Source of the DNA: Agrocybe praecox
Taxonomy: Eukaryota > Basidiomycota > Agaricomycetes > Agaricales > Agrocybaceae
Assembly: GCA_964017145.1 (NCBI GenBank)
Contig: OZ024840.1
Span: 4,774,001 to 4,838,000 of the forward strand
Reading direction: 5' to 3'
Length of the DNA: 64,000 nt
Part shown: in pieces, positions 23,756 to 35,592 of the stretch
Numbering within the stretch: the first letter of the stretch is position 1
Layout of the letters: every line of letters begins with the position of its first letter
Position numbers and translations under genes: made by a program
Notes under the pieces: generated by a model
Databases searched by the model: none
What the model saw: the letters and a program-made list of their open reading frames with translations, nothing else
What the model was told of the DNA's origin: nothing

Positions 23756-26754
23756 CATTTTTATTTCCACCTCCACCATCCCGCCTTTTCTTTTCGTGCC
23801 CTGCTACCTGACTATTTGACTTCACGTTTATTTTGACGCGCGAATTCTACCCAGTCTCGTCACTTCGGCGGATGCTCTCTGGGCCGACGCGTTTTTAGGT
23901 ATGGGTATGGGTTTGGGTGGCATGGACTGGCATGGACGGGTGGATATGCGGGATTTCGCTGGCTGAGGTACGCATAAACAAGGCTTGGAGTTTTCTGCCT
24001 GCAGCTAAACACGTCCGATAGCAATTCTCTCCGATATCATCTTTGGCCAGCCTAAGTGCTTCCGGCATCGGTCTGCATCCATCTGACACAGTCGCGATTC
24101 GAGCACTGCGACCGGATGCTCCTCGACCTCAAGGTTCCCGACTCCGCTCAATCAAGACCTCTTCAACGTCAAATCTCGTATTCCATGATCTGGGCAGGCG
24201 TTTCTTTGGGGGTGGGGATGGGAAACAGCTCGATGTTGAGGTACGCATACACAATATTTGACTTGATCTATCTGCATTCAAACACATCCAGTTACCAGGG
24301 GTTCTTCGCCAACCCAACTCCGCTGGTACGGTTGTCCTTCCTTGCGTGCACATGCATACATCCAAAGCCGCGATTCAACTAGCCGCTTTCCCTTCTTTCC
24401 TTACCATATCCATACCGGACCGCACTCGCATCTGCGTCCCCTTCGGCGCCTCTCCAGTCCTCCTGCGCCTCTCGTCCCAGCCCTAGAATTTTCGTTCAGC
24501 TTCTCACTCATACCAACTATCAATTAATCCGACTCTTCCTCTCCTATGGGCCGAACGCCATGATGGCCATGCATCTCCGCATGAACACCATGTCGTACCT
24601 TGGCTTCTTAGTCTATCGGTCCCCCAGAAACTCGTACTCCCTCCTTCGCCCCCGCAGCCCCCTAGGCCTTCCGGCTCATAATGTTCATCCTTTTCAGACC
24701 CAAGCCCCTCGCTGCAATTCACTCTATCCGTCACCCCTTCCTCGACCCCGCATCCCTTTGCGTTCTCCAAGTTCTCTTTCACTCTGTCCGCTTGACGGTT
24801 TTTCTCCAACTCCTGATACGAATTATTACTGACATGTAAGCATGTTTTGTGATGGACATATTTCTCTAAACGAACCGCATATCTCACCTCGACTTCCTAG
24901 GATGTCAGCCCTCGCATAGCATCGCTCTCCTTCCGTCCCCCCGCACTTCCTTCTGGTTTATGACGGTCCTATCGTCCTCTCACCTATGCCCCTCGCTGTA
25001 ACGCACTCTATACATCATCCTTTTTCTCGACACTGCATCCCTGTACTTTCTCCAAGTTCGCTCTCGCGCTGCACGCTCGATGTTCCTTCTCGAGCTTCAA
25101 ATACGAACTGACATACATAACTGGTGGATTCTTGTCGTCCAGGAGTATCCCTCCCCTTCTCTCACCCTTTCTATCATGCCAAACAGTACCATCACCCTGG
25201 ACGAACATCATGTCGGACCTGTCAAAAGCATCGTTTTTTCCCTCCTTGGTTCAACTCGTATTCAAACATTCATTCCCGAGGAAAGTGCCTCTTCGAAAAT
25301 TCACTAAACACACCTCTAAAACTCCACCCTTGAGGGATCTTATTGTTGATTTCTGGTATGTGATCCACGTCGATCTATGTATTCTGTACGCCACTAATAA
25401 TTCTCTCTGTTATCAAACCAAGCCGCACCTGTACTTTGAAAGACGCAACTCTGTCTGTCTCGCAATGCTATCTCGTTCTTCCGGCGTTTGTTTCTTCCTT
25501 CCCCATACTCTTTGTTCTCCGCTGTATTTCCCTTCCAAGTAGTCTTGATGCAGGGCTCTCTATCTGTGTCGTCTCCGACGTGATCTAGGATCATGCGCCC
25601 CTCAAGCCTCCTCGGAGCTTTGCACGACTGTTCATCTCCCCGTTGTCAATTGGCTCTGGCGTTGTGTCAGTGCAATCTGCCCCAGCCTGATTAGATTAGA
25701 TCCTACCATGCAGATGTGACCGACGCGTACATAGCCTAATACATCATCCTTGGACCACTACTGCCGTGCGAGGCTACTAGACGCTCTTTCGAACCCAGCT
25801 ACGCCATACAGCTCCATATTGCTCCAGCGTCCTTCCTGAGTGCACCCTCAGGCATTTGTTCGTTTTTCATACGTGCGACTCGCTGTTTGACTCTTAATCC
25901 ACCCATGCATGCCGGACATACCTCAATAATTCGTTCTGTTGTTCTCGATACGCGTATACGATGGCGTCACGTCTTCCCTTATGACGTCTGCATTTCGGAC
26001 GATTCGCTTCATAGCGGCATGAGCGCGGCATTGCGCCGATTTCAAGTCTACCATGCCGATACACGCTGTGAAGAGGATCAGACTGGCAATCAAAGCCTTT
26101 CAGCATGCACGGCATCTTTAGTCGAGTTGAACAATATATGATGGATGCAATCACACATATAAGTTCAGACAATTGGAGATATATATTGGATGATCCAATG
26201 TGCATGCTGGACAGTCGAACACACATGTTGGATAACCAAGGTAGCATATGTAAATACTCAGATACATATATTATATACAGATTATATAGTATATATACGC
26301 AAAATCATTTTTTCGGTGGATGGACAGCCATACAGGTATGCCCTCTCCCCTAGTTTGCATTCATCTTCTTACAATTCTGCCAGAACTCGCGCTTTCTCCA
26401 TTTTTTTGCATGTGCCAGTTTGTTCAAATAAGATAAGATTATTCTGATCCTCATCGTAAGTGCATTATATTGACTTTCCCAACTGATACAGGCTCTTTTT
26501 ATATATAGATATACTGTCGTGATTAAACACCCCATCATGACCTCTTCTTTTCGAGCATAAAGGGGGAATGAAATTTACTCGTTAAATCGCAGCGGAATAC
26601 AATTGCTTTGTTCGTTAAATATCTATGCATGTGTTTCCTCGACGAATCCTAAGTTCTAACCTGCTTAGTCCCTGTGACGTTGGCCTTTCCAAATCCTCAC
26701 ACTCCTTGCTTTCACCCACCCCGGGCCGCCTTGTTCACAACCGAATTCCATACC

Positions 26755-29356
26755 TCAGTCCCTTCCAGTTTGGCCGTAGTCTTCGGCTCCCACTCTCTCC
26801 AAGTATCGTGTTATCGCTCGCCGAGCTCTCCGGCTGTCTTTTTCGAACATCATCGATATTTTGGCAAGGGACTTGGTCTTGCACATCTCGATGAGCGGGT
26901 CGTATGGTCCAGCGTTGGATAGGATGTATGAAAAGTATTTCAGATGAGTCATATAATAATGCCAATGTTGATCAATCGCGCGTGTATCCCAGCCATTCCA
27001 ACTGACTCCGAAAGCTCGAGAAAGAGAGTATATCTTGGGTTCCTGCAGTATTTTGGAATCTACAATCTTTCCGTAAGTTGAAATGACAGTTTCGTTGAAT
27101 ACCTCTTCTAAAAGCACCGGTCTATTGCTGAAGGACTTGTATGATGGCCTTCTGCGCTTCCAGAGCAATGGATATGTTTTCTGCTTTGTGCGAATTATCT
27201 GGTTTACTTTGAGATGGTGATTGGCCTCCGCTTTCGTTTCCCGGCTGTTACACAAGAATTCAAGGCAGAAGACTGCCGCCCTTGCAAGAATGCGGGACCG
27301 TGATGCCTTACTAGTAAGGAGAGCTTGAAACGTGCGGCTGACCATAAGTTTGAATTGTATGTTGCCGAATCCAAATGTATGCTCCAATCTCATGCTTGGG
27401 TGCAAGTACCAATACACTTCAATATTTGCCTTCCTTTTCAAGTTGAGAACAGCGAAATAATAGTTAAGCTTCCAGTTCCAACATTCATCTGCGGCGTTGA
27501 GAAAGGAAAGATTGCATTGGCATAAAGAGCGCAGGTGGCAGTGTAAGGCATCCTCAACGTTGGAGTGATAAGGTATCTAGATATAAAGGGGAACTTAATT
27601 TGACGTCTGAGAATGGGAGGCAGAAAACTCACAAGGTCCATCATGAGGTCGAAAATCCAATGCAAAAAATCATTGTCATGTAAGTAATCCCTGCAATGCA
27701 TTGTTTTTCTTTCTTGAAAGATGGCCTCACATAAAGACTGCATAGGAAATTCGACCAATGCATTGACGATGGGTATGCATGAGCATGATTCCAGAATGTC
27801 AGATGCACCGCATTTATGATATAAAAACCTGAACTCGGCAGCCAGTTTGTGAGGTCCAGGACGAATGGGCCTTTCTGTTGATATATGTGAAATTTATTTA
27901 GTAATTTCATTACATAATTCAGCAAGAGGTGAGGTTATCTCACCAGCGAATATCTGAATTATGCGAAGAATATTGCGAGCATGAGTTTCCGATTGGTCTA
28001 CAAAAAGGTCGTCGGAGCGGTAACGATCAAAGAGAAAGTCAACAAATGACTTGTGGAGGAAGGTGACAAAATCTTGGTCATCAACTTTCACAATTGATGC
28101 AAGATTTGAGAGAACAAGTCGCGCCACACCAGGTTGCAGATGTAAAATCCTCTCTATCACCGTGGGTTTTACACCGCCATACATTGCTGGGATGGCCAAT
28201 ATATCAATGGTTTGGGTTTGGGGCGGATTCTTGGTTATCTTGACAAGATGCGTGTAAAGCGCATCAAGTCCAGCAAATGGTAGGTCTTCGCGCGAATGTT
28301 TAATGTTGAGGACAGCTTCTAATCGCTCATTAGGCAAGTGGTCCGGAGATTCAATATATTTTACCACCGTTGCAGCAAATATGAACTGTCCAGATGATTT
28401 TTGAACTAATGTTTCAATCTGCTCTTCGCTTGGCCACGGTCCCGCAATCCCGAGATATCCAAAGATCGGGAGCTCACGGATAACCCTGAAACGATCGCGT
28501 AAGAAGAGTTTTATATCCCTATCCGGGGAGTAGTTGTCAGATAGAAAGATCTTGAAGGTATGTGACGTTGAAGTGGAAGTGTTGAAGAAATTGGTGATTT
28601 GAATTTCTGGACGGCTGCAGATGAGGAAGCGTATAGGTACACGAGCGATTAATAGGATATTGAGCAGGGTATCCAAGATTTCTTGTTGACTAGCTTTGTC
28701 CACGCACTCATCCAATCCGTCTATTACCACCAACGGAGCTGTTTTCTGATGAATTTTGGGGAGAGGGGCAAGAATAAGTGCTTCAAACTTGATTTTGAGC
28801 GACTTATTGAGGATATGTGAATCATTGTCGATAATGCTGACCACAGACTGCCGCATGCCAGGAATAGTATCACATATTTGCGAGCAGAGCGTTGGAATGA
28901 GTGCCCTTGAGTGATTTCGTGTGGGGTCTTGAGAATAAAAAAAGAAACTAGCAAGCGGTTTCCCTTCTTCCTCGCAGCGCTCGCACACGCTTCGTCCAAT
29001 AGCCGTTTTACCAGCGCCAGCCGCGCCCGTAACCCAGCATATGCCTTTCTGGCTGGTTTCTTCGTCCTTCCCTTCTATCCAGTTCATGATCGCATGTATC
29101 GCTGCGACGCGAGTCCCAGGGTGGCACCTTTGGGGGTCAGGGATATGTCCGGAGTTGTGGAGTGCGTTTGGCGCCGTGGCTTGTAAAAGCCTCTCATATC
29201 CATCTGTATAATTTGGAGGATTGCTGTTAACACCTATACGACCAGGAAATTGAAATGGGTTGACGTACTATGTGAGGCGGAAGGTCCGAAATTACCGCCA
29301 GATATATGAAAATTGGATGCTCCAGAAAATAAGGTGTGCGATGTGTTTGGCGGCAT
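26755..29356 (-). CDS. NACHT NTPase (NLR-like) B2
   Basis: Paralogue of B1 in the second tandem unit. Exons 29269-29356, 27944-29203, 27633-27874 and 26755-27576 give an 803-residue model, all phases consistent. It has the same N-terminal SGGNF motif, Walker A GAAGAGKT, Walker B LVVIDGLDEC, sensor CSRPE and C-terminal PLIEMCKT and RYLERVG blocks as B1. The intron 3 acceptor used is the CAG at 27875-27877, because the alternative TAG of B1 is TAA here. Differences from B1 are spread through the coding sequence and the frame is intact, so both copies may be under selection. Function as for B1 (inference). Confidence 0.85.
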
Positions 29357-29805
29357 TGGTTGGTGATAGCGTGCAGTGTACAAGAAACGAAGATGAAGGA
29401 GGTTTTGACGAATGTTCTGGGAAGAGTGAGAAGTTGGGGGTGAAATGGATATCTTTGTCGTTGTCACTGCCTCTTTAACCCGAGGCCGGACATGCGAACG
29501 ACTATAATTATAGTCTTCGGCATCACCTTTCTCTCTCCGAGTGGACCAGTTGTGCATTTACACATTAATCTATCACATCCCTCCTAATTTTGGATGTGTC
29601 GCATCGCCATTTTCTATAGGACGTTCCTGCATCAGCTGATGAGATTCAAACTGCACAGTACCTGTAACTCCCATCAAATTAATTATACTAGATAGGAACA
29701 CATACATCTTGCCGCCGTGTAACACGACCTAATTTGACATCTCCTCTGCAGTGAGCAATAGGGCAGCTTACATCCCTCTTGTTTTTTCACAAAGTCATGC
29801 CTTTC

Positions 29806-30300
29806 CCTGACATCATTGTTCAGCCACGGCATTGGCGGCTCGAGAGTTCAAGTCCCGCCGATCAACGAACTGTATTGGGTAAGTTTGTTCCAATTATAGT
29901 AGTGACACTCCACATGTCGTGCTCGTCACCGTCGTCAACAGTGACGAGCACTTATTCCATACCTTTCTTCGACATCACCGTTGTTCAGCCATGGCTTTTC
30001 AGTCCAGCCCGCCCATCAAATTACCAATGTTTCAATTATAATAGTAGTGGCACTCCCACGTTGTACGGTTCTTCATCGTCGTCAACAGTGACCAGCACTT
30101 ATCTCGTTCTCTGCTTTTCAGCAGTATGTAGCACTGGCTTGCCAAACAAATTGCTCAAGTATAATCAGTCCTTAGCACTCACTGCATGTCAGAGTTCCTA
30201 TCCTCTTCCCCGACAACGGCCATGACATGATGGTAGGACTATATTTAGAATGTCCCCGCTCCAATTTCTTGACCATCGTTGTCGACGGTGACCACTATTC
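29806..30300. repeat. Imperfect tandem array, unit about 150-165 bp
   Basis: Successive units begin with TGTTCAGCCACGG or GTTGTTCAGCCATGG and share CAATTATAGTAGTGACACTC-like and GTCGTCAACAGTGAC pieces. There are two clear units and at least one decayed one. A chance 148-codon frame (29779-30225) runs across it and is not taken as a gene. Confidence 0.6.
29919..29951. repeat. Perfect 11-bp inverted repeat in the tandem array
   Basis: GTGCTCGTCAC (919-929) and GTGACGAGCAC (941-951) can pair fully around an 11-nt loop. The second unit keeps the right arm only in part. Confidence 0.7.
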
Positions 30301-31277
30301 CTGGTGATTCCTTTGACCTTTTTGCAGCTTGGAGTAAATTACGGTACACTATAATAGAATGCATTATAATGGATCTATAAAAAGATACTGTACATTGGTG
30401 TAACTACTCATGAGCTATGCCTGTTCTGGCTGCTGGTAGTGTTGTCTGGTAGCTAATAACAGTCCACAACAGGATATCGAGGACATAGAAATATGGGTAA
30501 ATAACTATAGTATATCCTTGATAAGCATATATAACTTGCCGTACTATAAATTTTAGAAATAAGAAATGGGCTGATACTGTAGCAAAGCTGGTCATCGAGC
30601 TCGAAATTAATGCAAATCCAAAAATATTCACAAGTCGGAAACTAGCCTGATGCATATGTTAATGCGCATCAGCGGTCACGCTTTATGACGATCACCGAGT
30701 GTCAGGGAACTTGTTAGAGTGTCGATATGTTGGATTTCGGCTTTCGGCAGGGTGGATACACTACAACCATCGTTCGGTGCGAGAAGACGTTCTACGCAGA
30801 GCCTCGCCAGGTGATATTAACGACGATAGCGAGGGCAAAGTACGACGATAGAGAGGGTCGACAAGATAGGAAGGCGAGGCTTGAAGCTTGAAGTGCTGTT
30901 TATGCTGAGCGGCGTGGCCATCGCGTAAGATGAGCGTATATAAAGTCACCGACCGGGTGTTGGTAACTGAGAAACCTAAGAAAGGACAATAATAGCTGTG
31001 AGATAATAAAATATAATATTCTGCATTCGTGTTGGACTATGTCCCTAGATACCTCACATCATCTACTCACAGAATCATTTCCACCCTTCGTACTTCATAT
31101 GTATTCTTGTACTCGCCGTGTTTCCTTCTTAATCCATTATCATTTCTCTCGTCGTGTCTCGTCCCTGCGTTGCTGCACCTCCTGACAATTCGTAATTCGC
31201 CCATAAGCATTTACTGGCTTTCCAAAGCTGCGAGCTTGATGGAAAAGGTACTCTATCACTAAATGAACTTGTGCGTC

Positions 31278-31370
31278 CAACGGCGTTGTTGACGCGATGT
31301 TTGTAGACGAAGCCCCGTGCCGGCGTTCCGGGCATCGCCATATGAACCAAAATTGGCACGCCATCATTCT
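31278..31370 (+). repeat. Dispersed core repeat, copy 10
   Basis: GGCGTTGTTGACGCGATGTTT, CCCCGTGCCGGCGTTCCGGG, CATCGCCATATGAACC, then GGCACGCCATC where other copies have GGTACGTCATC. Confidence 0.8.
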
Positions 31371-34300
31371 TTTTTCAACCATCTTCGCGTCTACGACCAC
31401 TTGCGTTCCTACCTCTCATTTATTTCGGGCCAGTTCTTTTGGATTCGCGTAATCCATTGCGTGCAAAGCTTCCCATACACCCAACACTTTGGTCGCTGTT
31501 TGCTCGACGTGTCTTTGGGTATGCCATATGGGGTGGGTGGGACGAAAAACGGGTGGATCTGGCTGGCTGAGGTACGCATACACGAAACTTGGTTTCATGT
31601 ACTTTCACTTAAATACGTTCAACTACGATCCTCTCCGCCATTGGCTTGTTCAGTCATCTTTTCTCCCTATACCTGCATCCATTTACCGCCGTGATTCAAG
31701 GTTCTTACCGCGCCCGTTCGACCACATAATGCAGGGTCCGCACTCGCACTCTGCATCCCCGCCTCCCATCCCCCTGTTTCCCACTCCCATCCCTGTATCT
31801 ATGAGCTCATTCCCGCGCACCTGCGCCTCTTGCATGCCATGCATATCGTTTTCCGAGACCCTTCATCAAAAATCGACTTTGGCGCACCTCGCGAGGCCTG
31901 CCGTTTGACTCCACGTACGTTCATCTTTCACAATGACTATGCTACTCGGCCTAAACACCACTTCAAGCTTCAAGCTTCAGCGCTTCAGCGCTCAGCTTCA
32001 TACCTCGCCTCTCTATGTTGTTGGCCATTTTAGTCCGTCGTGCTCATTCGTCATTTCCCTTACTGCGTCTTTCAATCCACAGCTCGGGTCTGAACACCCT
32101 TTGATGAACAAGGCTCATCGACATTGTCCGTCGTCTTGCCTTAACCCATCTCCACATCTATTGTTCTGCTTCCCACTCCGACCACACTATGTCATACGTC
32201 GTCTCCCTAGGCCATCGTCTCTGTCAGAGCGTTACGCCCTTCCTTCGCTCCAAAACTTCCTTCCAATTCGCACATTCATATCTTCCTGTGACCCATGCCC
32301 CTTGCTATATTCTCGCTTGAGTCCATTTCAGCGCCCGTCTTTCCATAATGGGTGCCAGCTCTCCCGCGGTGCACTCGATGATCTATACGCTACAACTAAT
32401 CCTTCCTTCTTGTCTTATGCGTACAGTGAGACGCACCCATTTCCTACTCACTGTGATCCATCGCTTGCCCTAGTATGTTCCTTTTTTTCATTCCTTTGAC
32501 TCTCCGTCTTATCCGCTGATGTAATTATTTCGTTCAAGTACACCAAATTTATTTTCAACCACAAACATTCTGGCCTGTTCTTCCGCGTCTGATTCTTGGT
32601 TGTTTCATTCGTCTTCGAGGTCCTATTTATCTACCAGGAGGCGTAGCTGCTTCAATGCTTACGCGAACGTCCGGCCCCCGTTCTCTGGGTAAACGGGTCT
32701 TTGGAAAGGGTGGATTGACATGCCAGATTATCCAGAGTGAGGTACGCACGCACACAATAGATTTCGTCGGATGACTGAGCTGTGCTGAACCATTTGGCAT
32801 TTTTCAGAGTCCTCTTGTTCAGTCGCTCTTCCCGTTCACTGTTGTTTTATGGTTATTCCTGTCAGCTTCACATCCATGCCTCTGCTTGCTCACAATCACG
32901 TAGGGTCTTCGCAGCTTCGCCACTGTTGCTCCCTCCGACTTCTCGTATCCTATCACCCATATTGCTTGATGAACTCATAATTCGGCAGGAACACCATGTC
33001 GTACCTTGTCTCCTTAGGCTATCGGCCCTTCAGAGCGTCGGGCTCCTTCCTTCTCCGCAGTCTCATCCGGTTTTCATCTTTACCTCGACCCCGCAACCTT
33101 TCCCCCGTGTTCCTTTTCCCGCGATGCACTTGATGACTGCACCTAACACCTACCTCCTATCAGATCAAGCCGTAAGCGTGCCGTGCGACACACACCGATT
33201 TCCTGCTCGCTGTGATCCGTCACTTGGCCAAGTATGTTTCTTTCTTCCGACTCTTTAGCTTTCTGCCTCGTAATTCCTTTGTTTTTCCTTTGTTTAATCC
33301 CCTAATTTTAGATATCTGGTGCCCTAATCCTTCGATTCTTTTCCTTATCAACGTTTCCGCATATGATCGACGATCTCATCGACCTCGGCATATGAGCTCA
33401 TCCTGAACGATGGCCACCCTTTGAAGCTCTTTACCTCGCCTCACTATGTTGTCGGCCCTCTCAACCCGTCGTACTCATTCGCTTTTGCCTTCGTCGTCTC
33501 TTCCCATCGTAAAACCGTATCCGGACATCTTTTTCTAGCCAAGTCTCCTCGTCGGGCATTCTGCACGTCGATTAAATCATATTTCGCTCTCATATTTTGT
33601 CTTCCTCTCTGCACTCAATACTATACAATTAGATCTGCGTGATACTATTTGTTCTATAAGCATGCATTGTGCGGCACGCAACTATGCCCTACTCCAAACA
33701 ATCATTGCCTTAATGGAAGTCGAGATCGCCTCCGACGTGAGTGCGCAGTTCCTCGTTGATGTTGTTAGTTCCTCACTCCGCCTAGCGCAAAGTCTCGTGG
33801 TACTTCGTACACTCAATCATCTTCGCTGATGGAGGAATTTACTCTTGGCTGACCCCCGGGGCGTTCGTGTTCAAAGATAACCTTCCGAGTAGGATTTGAA
33901 ATTTTGAATATTGATTATCGACTCACCCTCAACGCGTTTGTTTTCCTAGATAATTTATTGTTCTAAACTTGGATATTGGTCGGATTTGCCGCTCTTTTGT
34001 GTCTCGCAAGGTATTCACATTCTAGGTTGTCGATTTCGCGTTTTGGAAGAGTCGCTTCAGGTATGGATCGGGTACGTCTTTTTCCGTTGTACATCTCGCT
34101 TTCCCTCCGTCTTCCTGCAATTCTGTTTACTTTGGTATTCAAACCTCTCGTTTTCTAGTCTCGTTATCCGTCGTCCTTTCTCCGCATTAATTTGACGAAC
34201 GCTGGAGTAGTCCAGAGTGCAGCTAGATGGCGTAGCAGGGCTCGGAAGCGCGTCGATCAGCCTCGCACGATGGCAGTTGCAGTCAAAGCAAGGATGGATT

Positions 34301-35592
34301 GGGCTATGTACGCGTCGCGGTCACATATCTGTATATGATCTAATCTAATCTGACCAGGGCAAGTTGCACTGCCACAACGCATATCCGATCTCCTTTATTT
34401 TAACTCTTTCTTAATTGTCTTTGCCGATCCGATTGCTATTTATTGGCAAAGTTAGCAATTTTATCTAGGATACTTATTTGTCCACAAAATAGGAAACGCA
34501 TTATGATTACTATTTCGATATTGAATAGGCATAAATGGTGATTGGTTTAACCACAGCACAATAGGTTTTGTTACTTCAAAGACACATGCGGGTGGAGGAT
34601 TTATGCATATGGGAGAGCGATAGATCCGCACCTCAGACGAAGAGGAGACAGGGAAGTGACAAAGGCAAAGACAACGAGAATAACGTCAAAGAGAGTACCA
34701 TATGCATTTTATGAGTTTGAATTGAAGACGCCTAGCCCATTTTGAAATGTTTCTTGGATGAGAGAGGTGAGCTCGTTTGATCGGTGATGAAATTGAATTG
34801 GGTTGGCGGAAGGCAAAGTCGGTGGATTAACGTACATGGTCTTTTTACGTGTCAGTGAAGTAAGTCCACCGTACCAAAAAAATATACCTCCAACAATATC
34901 ATTTTCCATTCATCCTCAACCCATACACCACCTTAGATGCGTCGACCTAGCAGTAAACGTTCGTTGAAGGTACCTGACGAGTGAATAGAGTTTATTAATA
35001 TCGATAACAGCAAATTTCTATGTATTGGAAGCAGGACTATCACACTCAAGTTACATGATCACTGTATTTCTGACAGCTACAGGCAATATACGTAACCTGT
35101 ATTTTACTAGGAGGGGTCGGTTGTGCTATATATGGGAGGCCCTGGTTACGTGTAATTTTGTACGCACCTCCGGCGACCTTGATCATCAGTCCGACAGTTA
35201 TGGTGTAGTCAACGAAAAAAAAATGACCTAGACGAATGATGGGGGGTTGGAACGTCTCCGAATTAACCGAAGCAACTAAGTGAGGTGGTTATAAACGCGA
35301 AGGGGGTTCAAAATCGCCGGCTGTGTACAAAAATCTAAGAATATCCGACACGGAGTAAGGAAATCGGTCTGTAGTAGGATTTCATAAAAGTCTATATACT
35401 AGTTACAAAATTGCGCCGCTGAGATAGTTTTGATAACAACATAAGGCACGGCCTCAGTTTCACTGCTCCACCGATCTATCAGGACGGTATTGAGGAAATG
35501 CCCATAAGAAGCACTTTCACGACGCACTATCAGATTTAGTCCCGGTTTCCCCTTTGTCCCCTGCTGATCATCACAGCCTGAACAAGTCAGCA

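Larger units (their letters stand above)
22007..26754. repeat. Repeat-rich intergenic block between A2 and B2
   Basis: No convincing gene. To about 24920 it parallels the block upstream of A1, with two core copies. From about 26350 it parallels the 3' flank of B1. The part between (about 24.9-26.3 kb) is half as long as its counterpart (5.9-8.6 kb), so the two units differ by insertion or deletion. A strongly AT-rich patch lies near 26250-26300. Confidence 0.7.
29357..35592. repeat. Intergenic block between B2 and inverted A3
   Basis: No convincing gene. To about 29640 it matches the 5' flank of B1. A short array of diverged tandem units lies at 29806-30300. Pyrimidine-rich repeat DNA with one core copy, GAGGTACGCATACACGA near 31570 and CACCATGTCGTACCT near 32995 runs to about 34200. 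From about 35030 to 35350 the sequence is the inverted counterpart of the 5' flank of A1 and A2. A 66-codon minus-strand frame at 34709-34909 has no recognised motif. Confidence 0.6.

Noticed and set aside
24504..24887. 127-codon minus-strand frame
   Set aside because: Lies in the duplicated repeat block; the matching place upstream of A1 (near 5490-5700) does not keep it.
29820..29870. tRNA or SINE head with GAGTTCAAGTCCCGCC
   Set aside because: Resembles a B box, but there is no A box at the right distance and no cloverleaf.
29779..30225. 148-codon open frame
   Set aside because: It runs across the imperfect tandem array; units do not keep the frame.
31933..32499. 188-codon open frame on the plus strand
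   Set aside because: Same composition artefact; it begins in small AAGCTTC-type tandem pieces and has no recognisable motif.
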